From Blasia pusilla (lineage: Eukaryota > Marchantiophyta > Marchantiopsida > Blasiales), in assembly GCA_050084515.1 (NCBI GenBank), contig CM114274.1:15934001-15998000 (forward strand): a stretch of 64,000 nt of DNA, given 5' to 3'. The notes beneath the pieces were generated by a model that ran no database searches, was not told the origin of the DNA, and was given only the letters and a program-made list of their open reading frames with translations. The position numbers and the translations under genes were made by a program. This document shows, piece after piece, positions 22,547-35,053 of this stretch (the first letter of the stretch is position 1; each line of letters opens with the position of its first letter).

Positions 22547-22596
22547 GAAGTTGGTGAGACCGAAAGATGGATACATCTTTTGGTCTCACCAACTTC
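22547..22596. repeat. Near-perfect hairpin, 23-bp arms
   Basis: The arms 22547-22569 and 22574-22596 pair with one mismatch around a 4-base loop. It lies 58 bases after the hairpin at 22444, at the edge of gypsy relic H. Confidence 0.93.
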
Positions 22597-22599
22597 ACA

Positions 22600-23480
22600 C
22601 TCAAATAAGTGTATGGGAATTATTTGTATGCAAAATTGTAACCAATCCAATGTTTATTTCTACAAAGAGATGTAACATCTCAACAACCTCTTTTGTATTT
22701 TGCCATACAAGTTTTTGTGAAGTCACGGGAAACGACGGATCAGCATGTGCTACCTCAGGATCCTTTGCTTTGTTTGAGTTGATGCTAAGCAACCATGAGT
22801 TATATTGCATTCCCAACTTTGCTATCTACAACATCAATAACTTTGCAATAGCAAATAGTCTCCTCAACAAGCAAAATTCACCATCTTGCAACCTCAAATA
22901 TATGGAAAATTTGGAAACATTAGAGTATTTGATGATTCCATGTGAAATATACAATAACACCTAGCATCTAACTAAGCTTCCTCATCACTCTTGGGAGTTG
23001 TAGCATGGGGCACACAAGTAAGTGACTATCTATGAATTTCTTTTCCAAGTCTCCATGCTTTTCGTTAGAGCTCCCTCATGGCATAATGACCTCTCTTTAT
23101 TGTTTCCTCTAACTCTCCCTTGGTTAGTCTCAAGTTCATCAATAATCTTACATCATAAAAATCTCTCATATGTCACACCAAAATCATTCTCATAATGATA
23201 GATTTGGGGTTACTTATGAGGCAAGAGAGAACCGCAATTTTGCCACATCATGGAAAGAGGTTCAACAAAAAGAAACTGAACTCCCAAACTCTCTCCTTGA
23301 GAGAATGCTCTAGTTGGAACTTATTGTGTGATGAGCTTATTTTTTCCAATTTAAATCCAAGAGGCAAAGAATTTCAATTGGCTTGCAAGTTTTCGATATT
23401 CAACAAGATCTCATGGACTACAAGCTGTTTATTTTCAACATTCAATAAGCAATCCATAGACGGAAAACATAACTTGTTTT
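22600..23480 (-). mobile_element. Ty3/gypsy relic H (methyltransferase start plus LTR piece)
   Basis: On the minus strand, 22640-22860 aligns by eye with the linker and motif I part of the methyltransferase of copy B (TACAAAGAGATGTAACATCT here, TCCAAAGAGATCCAACACCC in B). From about 23190 to 23450 the sequence follows the LTR of copy C (TGAGGCAAGAGAGAACCGC; CAAGAGGTTCAAC-type block). Both are strongly decayed and AT-shifted. No protein can be read. Confidence 0.5.
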
Positions 23481-24033
23481 TATAGAGTAGGAAAAAAAAT
23501 TCCATTTGGCCATATATCTACAATTTCAATGAATCCATCAATTCCAATTTCATGTTGAGTTGAGTTCATTTTGAGTGGATTGCAAACATTAAAAATTTTG
23601 CAAGCAATCCAAGGCAATTTTAATTGAGTCCAATTGCTTTTTGATTGTGCAAATATTCCATGGTAGATCTATTTGAGGTTGGTTGGGCTACTGATTTCCA
23701 AATGTGTTTTAATTGGAAGGCTTGGATTATAAAGACTAAATATAGAGGGAGAGGATCGAGCGGGAAGAATTGGGGAGGAAGAAATTTTGTAGCTTCCAAA
23801 AGGCACGAGAGCGTGCAATTGGAAATGTGCATCCAAATGCAAATAAAAATGATGTCTCCATTGGCCATTTTCACTCTTAAGTTAAAGGAGGAGGAGCACC
23901 TCATAAACAATTGAAGTGTTAGGCAGGATTTCTTGTGCTTACGTACAAGAATACTTATGCTTACAGTGGTTCTTGTGGGAGGGGCCTCCCTAGAAAGTGA
24001 TGGGATCTTCGTGAACGTGATGACCCTCGCTAT

Positions 24034-24693
24034 TTTCGTGACCCTCATAACCAAATGAGCGCCGATGCGAAACATAAGAACTCTAGTGGACTCACATCAT
24101 GATGGTTGTGCATTGGAGAGGTCTCTTGAAGGAAACACAAGAAAAATTTAGGTCCAATGCACTAAAAATCTAGAAAAAAGCATAAGCATAGGTTGAGAAA
24201 TTGTCCAAAAACAATTGAACGGGGAGTTGGGTTGAGGGCTAAAAGGAGTGGCCCGAGAGTCCTTTTCCAAAGATAGGGGGAGGGCGGAGAACCCCATAAC
24301 TACTTATAAGGGGGAGGATCTCCAAAGATGCTTGGGAACTGAACTCCACTTTGGGGACCCATGACCCATTTTTTGGGTCTAAGTTAAGGACTTATGCAAG
24401 GTCTATTGGAAAGTTGGGACCGTTATAGGTGTGAGCATCGTTTTAGGTTCTTGGACTATCCAGAAAGTCTATCCCAAGTTTAGGAAGACTTGCCCTGTTG
24501 GGAAGTGAGGAACTAAGAGGGTTGAGCTTGATGAATGGTCGAGTTGAAAACTCGGGAAGTTGGAAGGTTGATTGACCAAAACGAGACTAATGTGGGTGTG
24601 TTTGGGTAAATATCAGCAGCGTGAGCGTGTCCTACTGAAGGTACGCTCCCGCAACACTTTAGATTGTCGTTCAATACAAGTAGGCGCATGCCA
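24034..24693 (+). mobile_element. Solo LTR of second family (LTR2)
   Basis: It aligns along its length with the solo LTR at 47722-48723. It starts TTTCGTGACCCTCA (TGTCGCGACCCTCA in the younger copy) and ends GCGCATGCCA. The flanking five bases are GCTAT and ACTAT, a target-site duplication with one change. It is 660 bp against 1002 bp, so it carries internal deletions and is older. Confidence 0.75.
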
Positions 24694-25049
24694 ACTATAT
24701 TATTTCAATTCTACCACTTAGTGTAGAACTCGGAGATGCTATAATAGTCTAACAAAGATCAATGCTTGTTAGGCCTAGAGAATAAGGATTATTCAAAGGA
24801 TGATCGTCATGCCATATGGGGAATCTATATTATTATTGGAAGAGCTCTTCAATTTTCAAAAGCCTCTCCTGTTTATATCTGGCATTTTTAGCCAATGATG
24901 TCTTGATAGATGTCATTGATAATTTAGAGCAAATTCTAGGGTCAGCCATATGAGGGATCGACATCGTCCCGATAGATACATGAAAAATGAAGGGATGTTT
25001 TTCAATTTTCCATCATATTTGAGTTTCCAAAAGCTCCAATGCTCTTAAA

Positions 25050-25345
25050 AATGGGGCGTAAGTACGGAACTACGGGTTTAGGCCGCTGCCCGAAACCCCG
25101 TTGGAAAGAGGATCATGAATCAAAGTAAATACATGATCATACAAAACGAAAAAGAAAAAAAAGGGGGGCGGGGCAGGCGGCAAAACTCATACGTATCGCT
25201 CTACGGGAGCTCCGAACGTCGGAGGGTCTAACTGAGACCCCCCGCCCCGAACCGCAGGCGAGCTCGGCAGAAGTCGGGAGCTCCACGGCAACGAAATGAA
25301 AATCGCATGCACGAACGGTTCGTTCCCCCCCGCGCGAGCGTTAGG
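25050..25345. other. GC-rich structured block, possible group II intron / organellar DNA
   Basis: Against an AT-rich background this block has consecutive stem-loops: CTCCGA-ACG-TCGGAG (25210-25224) and GGTCT-AACTG-AGACC (25225-25239). It ends with a stretch resembling group II intron domain V (GAAATGAAAATCGCATGCACG followed by CGGTTCG near 25294-25324). Such pieces are common in plant mitochondrial DNA, so a nuclear insertion of organellar DNA is plausible. The resemblance is imperfect, with extra bases in the lower stem. Confidence 0.3.
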
Positions 25346-25990
25346 ACTAGTGCAGTAGTTGGCGGGCAGCAGTGCTGAGGCCGCTGTCGCTCGCTCGCTC
25401 GCTCGTCCGATCGCGGAGCGGAGCGATCGGAGGTGCGTCAGAAGCGGCCGAGGGAGCTTCTCGACGTCGACCGAACGAGCCCATGTGTGGTGCGCGGGGT
25501 CGACACGGGCGGATGCCGTTCGGATAAGGGCGGGGCCGGACGCACCTCAGTGGATGGACCTCGTTTGTGGGTGTATGTATATCCGCTCCACAGCTCTGCA
25601 TCAAGATTCGTGTGATAGCCACGTTTCTCTTCTACCTTCTTTCTAATTGCGAATCTGCGATGGCAATGGCGACTCCTACCTCATCCGACCGGAGCAGCTT
25701 TCTCGACGGCCGTTCGAAGCGACGGAGCCGCACGAACGGCCGCACCGGCTTACACGCCTCCCGCTCTCTGCTCTCTCGAGCTCTCTTGATCCGTCCGAGA
25801 GGTGGTTTCTAGAAACGGAGGGAACGGAGCCATCCATCCGTGAGAGGAACGGACTTCGTTGTCACGAGTAGTAGTAGATCGGGTTAGTGTTACGACCTCG
25901 TCCCTATTCATTAGGTCAAGTGCGGTACAAGGACAAAACGAACTGCGCGCAGTTGGAGCTCGATCAGCGGAGGGGTAATTGTCCACTGTG
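25346..25990. other. CpG-rich block without recognised gene
   Basis: Sequence of unusual composition for this window continues to about 25990. It includes a (TCGC)n run near 25387-25407. Short frames on both strands have no known motif. It may belong with the organelle-like block to its left or be a promoter-type CpG island. Confidence 0.4.
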
Positions 25991-28900
25991 CTATAGCTTC
26001 CTACCCGATGGGAAGGGGATCATAAACATATTTTTTTTTCAAGGATAATGCAGGGTTAACTAACTCGACCTCGAGTTAGACAACCTCGAGGATAAGAAAT
26101 AGGCGCAAGGTGCTACGAGTTTTGGTGAGAAGGGTTAGAAATTTTATCATAGCCATGGATTAATAAAGATGTGAAGGGAAGAAATTAGTGCGGTGGACAT
26201 CTTGAAATGGTAGGAGTGTGGATTATGAGAGGGTGCGGATTAACAAGGAGACGTCGAAAAAATGTTGGAGAACCTTACGCATGTAGTTTGAGGAATGCAC
26301 CTGCATAGATGGATGCGATATAGAGTTATGTAGGAAGTATGTATTTGAGTTTCATTTATACTAGTGGGCAGCCCGTGTCATACATGGGAGTGAATGAAAT
26401 GACTAATCATATTCGACACAAAATATTTTTCTTACTGCCCATAGAGGAGGAAATATTTTCTTGTTGCCCGGTTGCCACATGCCAAGCACATCATGAGTCT
26501 TCTTGATTTGCATGCCTTTTGGTTACTTTTTATGGTCGTCTCCTTTACTTGCCATATTTTACCTCATTAATCCATATTTAAATACTTAAAAATTAGAGAG
26601 AACAATTAGGTCATCTTATGGATTTTATTTTTATCATCTATATCTATTGGAAATAAAAATAGGGAAGTTTTTCAAAGTTGTGTCTTAGGTCAAGCCTATA
26701 ATTTGAAGGGATGAATTAAGTAATTAAGATATTTTATACACAAGAAGATTTTGGAAGATTAGCTTTGAGATAGAGGATTATAGAGGCAGTTATGGACAAT
26801 TTTGGTACAAGAAAAGCGAGAAAAATGCATAGAAAACACATATCTTACACTAACTTTGTTATTATTGTAGATTATACAAGTAAGTTCAAGAGAAAAGTAT
26901 AAATATTTCAAGAAAATGAAAATGGTTGAAAAGAATGTTCCATTTAAAGACACTTTCTAAAAAAAGTAAAGGAGGAAGTGAATATTCACCTCCTATTTAT
27001 TTTTTAAAGCTATTTATTTTTAGAATAAAATTATTTCTTGGAGTTCCAAATGAAGAAAATTTTAACAATGATGAGATTAAGAAAAGACAAAGAAAAAAAG
27101 GCTTAAAAATTAATCACATGTAAGTGACCACATTAAACTATTTTTTGTTGTTTGCAGGGTCCAGGGTGCTAATGAAAATTTTATGAGTACTAGTAATTTT
27201 TTTCTCTTGTGATGCATTGGGTCATATCAATGGAGAAGAAAAGTTCATTCACTCATTCTTTCTCTACCATGCCATGAATTGATGGGGACACACAAAGCAT
27301 GAAGGTGTAATCAATTAATGTAAATGAAGGTTATTGTGAGAAATCAAAAGATGCAAATAACTCACCTCAAATATTCCTAAAATTCTAGCAATAGCTCTAC
27401 CACTTGATCCACTATTGTCCACTCCTACATAAACAAACATTCATACCCATAATATTAACAAAGGTTCATTGTAAAAAGAAGTTATATTTTCAAACGGTCC
27501 TTCCATTTTAAGAAGGCATTTGTCTCTTTTGGAGAACTTCGAGCACCCCTTCCTCGCATTATAATGTAAATTCCAATCCAAAGACGAAAGATGAGTTACA
27601 TTTCAAAAAATTGTGGTAGACCCTCAAAAAATTAATACTTTCCGTCTTCACCTTTGTATGTTACCAAGAGTGTTCTTGATGTACGCAAGGTGATAGGGCC
27701 TTAACAAACAAGGCCAAACATGAATGTTTGTCCTTTTCTTCATGTTTTTTTATTTAATGAAGGGACTACTATTCTCCACATGATTCATGGAAAGGATCAA
27801 AATTATTTTTCTACTCAATTAGTGGCTTTATCATATATATATTTTATTATTCACGACCTCAAATGCACAATAAGGCAAAATAGTGAAATAATAAGACAAC
27901 ACATTAACAAGCTTGTAATTTCTTCCTTTAATTCACACTTGATATTTTGGGAAGGGAAAATGAATTTGAATACAAGAGAAAATTTATTTCATATATTAAA
28001 ATTAATTAATTATTAAATTAATGAGTATTATTTTGGTGGGCGGAGTAAATATTGTTTAAAATTTTATAGGAAAGTGGAATTATTTAAGGGATTGGATTAT
28101 TATTTGAATTTTTATGAGAGGAGTGGAATTATTTAGAAGAGTGGAATATTAATACTCCTTCAAGATTTAAGAAAGTGAAAATTATCTTAAAAAATTGAAA
28201 TTAAAATATCACTATTTTAAAAATAAAAATTCTCTCATGCAATCACAGGTATACTAACTAGATTATAAGATAAAATATTGAGATAATAAGACAAGATAAT
28301 AACAAGTCTACAATTTTTTCCTTCATCCAACCTTGATATTTTGGAAAGAGAAAAATAATTTCAATAGATGAGGAAATTTTTTTATTTATTAGGATCATCT
28401 TATGATTTAATTAGTGGGTATTATTTTGATGGGAGGAGTAGAGGGTGGGGGAGTAGGTATTATTTAAAATTTAATTATTAGGACATGGGGATATTCTCAA
28501 AATTTTAATTGGGGAATGGAATGTTTTTACTCTTCTTAAAAGGGTCATATTTTAGTTTTCATATCAAAATTAATTATAAATTATTTGAAACCCATTTTCG
28601 TGTTAAGTAGTATTTGTATATATAAGAGGAAAATGGCGGTGAGAAAATTATTAATGGGGAGAAAACTGCTCCATGACTAATTTTAGATTCATTGAAAATT
28701 TTCCGTTTCTTAGTATCTCACTCTGAAAAGAAAAGAAAAGATTTTCGTATTATCACAATCTACACTCAAATAATACTAGCCGGTGCCAAAGGCTCAGGTT
28801 TCAAGAAGAGGTCAGTGGGAAATCAATTAATCAATTAAAAACCGAAAAAACAATTGTTACCCTCGCACAAATAATTGTTTTCCTTTCTTTTCACTTAGCA

Positions 28901-29069
28901 ATAATAAAAGAAAGCCCTTCACCCGTTTCTCAGAGGGGCAGGATACGAGTCTTCTTTGTTCCATGGAATGGTGAACTTCACGTCTGGTGCAACTGCGCGA
29001 GAGTGCGAGACACTCCGAACAAATGGAGGGGAAAGTCGCACCATCTCAATGAGAGCAAGTCCGTAATCG
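25991..29069. other. AT-rich spacer with a diverged direct duplication
   Basis: No gene is recognised. A block at about 27870-28080 is repeated in the same direction at about 28265-28480. Shared landmarks are AATAATAAGACAA, CTTGATATTTTGG and GTATTATTTTG near the end. The copies are much diverged. The unit period is about 395 bases. A sequence near 26357 (CTAGTGGGCAGCCCGTG) looks like the edge of a small transposon. Confidence 0.5.
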
Positions 29070-29279
29070 CAGATGTCGAGAAGTTTCACCCTATTTCTTT
29101 TCTTCTTGTTCTTCTTCCTCCGTTGTAACAATGTCAAGAAATATCCCCTGTTTTAATTCTTCTTCCGCTGTAATTGCAGAAGTCAAGAAATTTCCCCTGA
29201 TTTAATTCATAATCTTCCGCTGTAACTGCAGATGTCAAGAAATTCCACTGTTTTCTCCTTCGTCTTCTTCCGTTGTGGC
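29070..29279. repeat. Tandem repeat, about 50-bp unit, four copies
   Basis: Four adjoining units share a core ATGTCAAGAAATTTCCCCTG-like stretch and a TTCTTCCGCTGTAA stretch. They begin near 29070, 29130, 29178 and 29230, with unit lengths of 48-60 bases. Read on the minus strand, three of them encode a repeated KFLDFCNY-like peptide, but the frame is not continuous through all copies. Confidence 0.7.
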
Positions 29280-31740
29280 AAGTAAGTAAGTAGTAGGATT
29301 GCCTAGGCTGTGGTAGAAGTTCAGCTCCCATCACGGCTGCTTTCAAACCGTTGATTGGTATCCCCATGGTATTGGCCTTTTCTGCACGGCTGCCTTTCTG
29401 ATTTCGTGCAACTACTTCTACTGCCTGCAGCAGTAGCGCTATTATGGTTATGGTGCGCGCAGTATGGGCGCAAAAGGACATAAAAAGGTGGCGAGAGAGA
29501 GAAAGAACGGGCCGCGCTTTACGAACGAGAGACAGAGAGAGGCTGTCTCGTACTCACAAGATGTGGAGATGGATAGGATTCCTCGCCTTTGGAATGCCAT
29601 CCGTTCGTTATTATTACTTGCCGAATTCACATTTGTGTGGTAACTCCACTCTGACCAGGTCGGGGAATTTAGGCATGCTCTGTCTAGATCCTTGACGTTT
29701 CTTGCTTACATCGCTTCTTTGTTTCACGCGGAGCGACCTCTCCCCGTCCACTACCTCGCCCACTCAGGCGGAGCGCTTCTGGCAGACTCGTAAAGTGGAA
29801 TATCTCGAATCTGCTGATCATTTTGCTGGCGTATAGTAGTGGAGGTCTACACTGTCCGTGCCACGCCCTGCTACAACGCGCATCGCTCGCTAGTTTTTCC
29901 TGGTTGATTCTTTTGGCGATGGTGTTCTCGATCAGTCATGGCCACGCGTATATGTTGTATTTAGGCATGAGGACTTGGCGTGAGACGTTCCAGTCGTGAC
30001 CGACTCCTCTTTGATTGAATTTGACGAGAGAACTTACGATGGCGTTGCACGCGCCAGATCCCTAATTCTTGCTCCAAGTCTACTGCTGACTGCTACAGAG
30101 AGAAGTCTTGCGGCCGGCACTGTTCGGCTAGCTGCGCCTGACACTCCTCTCCTCCCGCAAGGTTGACCGATTGCCTCGCGGGCGGACTTGCTGGAATGAT
30201 GGAATCTGGATGGGAGCGAGGGAGAATCGTAGCTGCTACTGCTGCTGCCGCCGAGAGCATGAGAGGCTGAGACCCCTTGGACTGGATACGTACCATACAT
30301 ACCATTCCAGCTTCCACGGAGATTGCCTGGGTTTCTCGTCCGCAGTGAAATCATTATAGAGTGAACCAACAACAACAAAAAGTACTCACATGATCGCATC
30401 GGCATTATCAGGTACTGCACCCCTACCCTACTCTACTCTACTTTACCCTAGCATACCCTAGGGCTGTCAACTCCCCCACCAGCTGAGCTGAAGCTGATCA
30501 GAGCGGAGCTGCTTCGGCTGCGGCCCCTTCCTACTTCCTGACGTAGCTAACGCGCAGGGGGGGCCGAACGAGATTTCTCACCGGCATTATCAGGTAAGGT
30601 AGTGCAGACCTACAGGCCCCTACTCCACAGAATCGGCCTATTCACAGGACTGTTATGGTAATCGTAGTGTAGTCAATCTCCGGTTTGGCAGCGGCTGCTC
30701 GCTGCTAATAATCCTACGGCCTGGCCAAGAAACAAGGGATGACATCCACGAACAAACAGACAAATTCCCTGACTGACTGACCGACCGACCGACTAACTCT
30801 GACCGACGGACTGAATGAGTGCATGTCTCCCAACTCTTCCGCAGTGGCCACCAGCCACTAAAGTGAGATCCAGTGGTGATTCAATCCAATCTCCTAGCTA
30901 CTAGGTCCTTAGCATGCATGGGAGCTGGTTTCCTGTGCAGTTGCACTGTCGTGTACAAATCCCCGTCCTGTCGACGAACTGCGTGGTTCCTGTGTGGCGG
31001 GCCCTCTGCTATGGCCTCCCTTTCTCCCTCTCGCGATCCCCCTGCCTCCTCCCTCCCCTGCCTTCCTGAGGGGGTTGGGGTGGGGTGTGTGGAACGCAGT
31101 CAGTTCTTCCTCCCGCATACAACTGCTTCTACCGACGTGTGCGGATGGGGCTGGGGTGCACTTGTCATTTCTGGCCGATCCAAAGAAACGCAGCATCTGG
31201 AGGAGGAGTGTGGTGTGGGTGCGGAGGTGATGGACTGACTTTATTCCCAAGCTCGACAGCCACAGGGTGGCGCCCAATTGCAGCCTTGCCACTTCCCAAT
31301 ACCGTCCTCGTTGCATTGTCATGCATCCCTCATCTTCCTCGACAATCGACAACAGCACGAATATGACCCTCTACCGCGACGCCCACGTTTTCGCCACCTT
31401 TCCTCTCTCGTCCTCCTCCTCTCCCCGTTCCTTCACCAACCAACTTTCTTTCATTTCGTTTCACCCGCATCCCCACCTATCTCTCTCTCTCGGACTCTCT
31501 CCCTGTGCAAATGTGGCTCGATTTGACTTTGTTCAAATAAGCGCTTCGGTGTGGATGATTTGTTCGCACGAACGAAGGCAGAAAGATCTTGTGTGGCACG
31601 TGCACTTGTTTGTACATCTTTTCTTATGTGTTCCTTTCCCTTTCTTTACCAAGGGCTTTCCTTTCTCTTATTTCAATTTTTTTAAAAGGGAATGCTATTG
31701 CCATGGATATTATTATATCCGGACAATTGTACGATAGGAT
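29280..31740. other. GC-rich block, no gene recognised
   Basis: The composition changes sharply from AT-rich flanks. Overlapping open frames of 100-156 codons exist on both strands, which is expected by chance in GC-rich DNA, and none has a recognisable motif. It has a (GACC/GACT)n-like run near 30768-30800 and a pyrimidine-rich tract near 31400-31500. It might be a promoter and first-exon region of a gene that is not otherwise visible. Confidence 0.4.
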
Positions 31741-31910
31741 TCTTCGCATAACGTGATTAATTGAAATTAGAAAAGTGCATCGATGCACGGGAAATAAAAG
31801 ATTGTTTGAAGAGTTAATGTATAGTACGCAAAAGGAAAAAATTAATGATGTTACACATAAATTCAAATTCTTTTCTTGTTGCAGTAGGATGTGAAACATT
31901 TTTGTTATCC

Positions 31911-31936
31911 ACTTGACATGTTGCCACATGTCAAGT
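31911..31936. repeat. Hairpin, 11-bp arms
   Basis: ACTTGACATGT (31911-31921) pairs exactly with 31926-31936 across a TGCC loop. Confidence 0.85.
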
Positions 31937-34900
31937 AGAGAGGTGTTTGCAAGTCAAGAAGGTACTCTCTCATACTAATATAAATGACGTTAGTAATTGA
32001 TTCTTAATGCTCATGGAAACAAATTACACTAGAAATATTTGCAACCCCTCATAGTGTTATTCTTGCCTTGGTACACGCAATCGATGTTGTTGTCCCCATG
32101 ACTCCTATGTTAAAGGGCCTATTGTTATGTCAAGAAATGGACAACTTTAGGGGTTAAGCAAGTTAGTGGGAGGAAGGTTCTGAACAATTAACCTTTGTTC
32201 CTCAATTAATGGGGAGTCACCTAGCTTCCCTTTCCCATAGATGGGATGAAAGGGACTAAAGTTTTAATGAATGTACATCGTGCGAAAATCTTTGGTGATT
32301 GGATGTTACTGAACAAAACCTTTTACATGGGTCTCATCAATCATTTTCCCATACTCGAGGCTAATCTAAACTCTTATTTGGAAAGCGTTTTTTAAATGGC
32401 GACAACTGAGTGTTCATCACATGTCATTTTAAACTCTGGAATGTATGACGCATGGCATAACCAGTTTTGAGGGTTACAGGGACTGTGCATCACACGGTCT
32501 CTCACGGGTCCTAACTAGTCTATATTATGACACATGGTAATGGGAAAAAAAATGTTTGAATAACACATGTAGTAAAAATTATTATTATTATTTTGCATTA
32601 TGATTATTGGTACAATGCATTGTAGGGGTCTTACACTAGTGTGATTTTAAAGTGGCTTCATGACAGTGAAGGGTTCAACAACATCTTTATTGAAATTCAA
32701 TAGCATTTTTCTTCTTGCAAGATATTGGAAAGGCTTCATAAATATTCATAGTGATTAAGATTCTTTTTCGAGAAACCCAATTTGATAATAAATATTTTTG
32801 AAGGAATTATATATGTTTGGACGAGGATCTCGAGAGTTTTTTCACGTGAACCAATAAATTTCCGACATTTCATAGTCCGGATAGGTAAAATCCGATTTCC
32901 TACCGATTTTCAGATACCTTTTATAAAGAATTCCCCCTAAATCTTGCCAGTCTTTTGACGACGAGTTTCAAATGAATCGGAAATTTTTTATTTGACCGGC
33001 TACGATTACTCGTAACCCCAGATCTCCCTCATCATTGGTTTGGACTATACGATTAAGAATACTAATCTCATTTTCATACATGTTAGAAGATTACATAGAC
33101 AAAGGTCAAATGATTAAGTTTCTCAAAATATACAAGACTAATGTTGAAATAGGTGACACCTCAATTTCTATTTCAATCACACTAGAGGGCTTTTTTAGAT
33201 ATAATGACCTCTAAAATAATTTAATAATTATTCCTGTATTTTTAATAATATAAATCAAATAAAAAATAGTTATAATTTTATTTGTGTCAATTTCTCTTCT
33301 CTATGTTTGCATATGTCTTATATTATAAAATAGTAAAAAGAGTATATGACTCTTCTTTCTTAAAGTGGAGGAAACTCCAACCATTGAAAATAGGCAGAAT
33401 TATGATATTGAATGTCTCCCCACTTATTAAATAATTCCAAATAAACACTCCTTAAAAAATATTTTATAGTTTAAAAAAATAGTTCTCAATTTTTTTTCAT
33501 ATATTAGATAAATAAGTGAGCATGTGACGTTGAATATAATGTTTGATTATTCATGCACACATGGTCAATCAATAGTACAAAAGTTATAAAAGTTGTTGGG
33601 TCATTTTATATCATAAGCTCTAACCAATTTAACCACATGGAATATTTTTATGTATACTAAATGAGTTGAAACGTTAAGGAACAAAAAATATATTTCTTTG
33701 GAAGGAATTATTTAGTTGGAATTATTGAGTTATTTTATGAACCCTTTCTATTTGGCTTGACTCTTAGTCCTTGGATTCTTGAATGGAATAGATTTCCCCT
33801 TACAAAAGGACTTTGGTTTACAAGGCCCTATGGAAGTATTATTGTCTTATTACATATGTCTTGGTCCCAATCGATAGTAGAAGTAGTGGAGAATTTTTTA
33901 TTCCCAAGGAATGTATATTTAGGCTCCTAATTTGAGTAGTTTTCTTGGGAGATATTCTGTGTTGAAAAATCTTACAAAAGAGATTTTATTACTGAGATCT
34001 TGTAATTGGAAGGAAAGTTTAGTAATTGTGAGGAAATTTTGGATGCTCTACGCCTACCTCTTTAATTGCACCATTAATTTGAATGATGCCTCTATTTGGG
34101 GACAGTTGTCACCACTAAAATGTCGAAAGAGTCATAATTATATGACCTCGATGGTTCACGGAATAGAAGGTTCTTAAGTTATCTTCTTTTATTTTGCATC
34201 AAAATGCATAGTATCCTAATAAAAAAAAGGGTCAAATGTAATATTTCTTAGATAAGTCATACACTTGAAGAATTGTGTTGACAGTTATTTCTTGTGCGCA
34301 TACAAATTTTTACACAATAAACATTGTTGTCTCTAATCAAACACAAAAAACACTATGAGTCAAAATACGGGGGCAAATAGTTATCATCATAGTTCTGTTG
34401 ACTCATACATCGAAGTTTCAATAAAGAGAAAATGAGTTTCTATAATTTCAAACTCTCTCTTTGAAGTATATCCCATCCCTTCTCAAACTCTCTCTTTGAG
34501 GATCTATGCACACATGTCATCTTGTTGGCTCTAATTTTGTAAGAGTGAGTCAAGCGTCACTTTCTATAAAGAAAAAGTTGTCTGACTACAAATATTGTGA
34601 TAACATTATGCTTAAACAAAATATCTGAATCAATGTACAACCAAAGAGAACTATTTGAACTTCATATTAATCCTAGCCCACTCTTACTCAAGAGAATCCA
34701 AGCTTAATACATCATTATAGTTGCACTATCTCTTGGAAACTAAAGGTTAATCTATGTACAACAATTATCCATCTTTCATCTTACCTTGAGTTCCGAGATC
34801 TCTTAGATGACCATGTCTTAGAAAATTTCATTGAAGTAGTGTATAGAAATTAGATCATATTTCATCTAGTAAGAGAATTACATCAATTTGATAATCTTAT

Positions 34901-35005
34901 GTGTATAAACTCTAATCAATGGGTTTTTACCTTGAGGAACTTTTTTTTGTGTATGATTGACTTATAGCTCATTAGATTTTCAAAGTCAACTATATAATAC
35001 TATAA

Positions 35006-35053
<48 letters not shown>

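Noticed and set aside
22545-22964. Plus-strand 139-codon open frame
   Set aside because: It is antisense to a decayed methyltransferase motif I region of relic H and starts in a hairpin.
25347-25646. Open frames rich in arginine and serine in the CpG-rich block
   Set aside because: They occur on both strands with no motif and are expected by chance in GC-rich DNA.
26357-26400. CTAGTGGGCAGCCCGTG as a Helitron or other transposon start
   Set aside because: No matching opposite end or target pattern could be found, so it is mentioned only in the spacer entry.
31267-31737. 156-codon serine/histidine-rich open frame as a possible host gene
   Set aside because: Low complexity, overlapped by other frames on both strands, and no splice or domain evidence.
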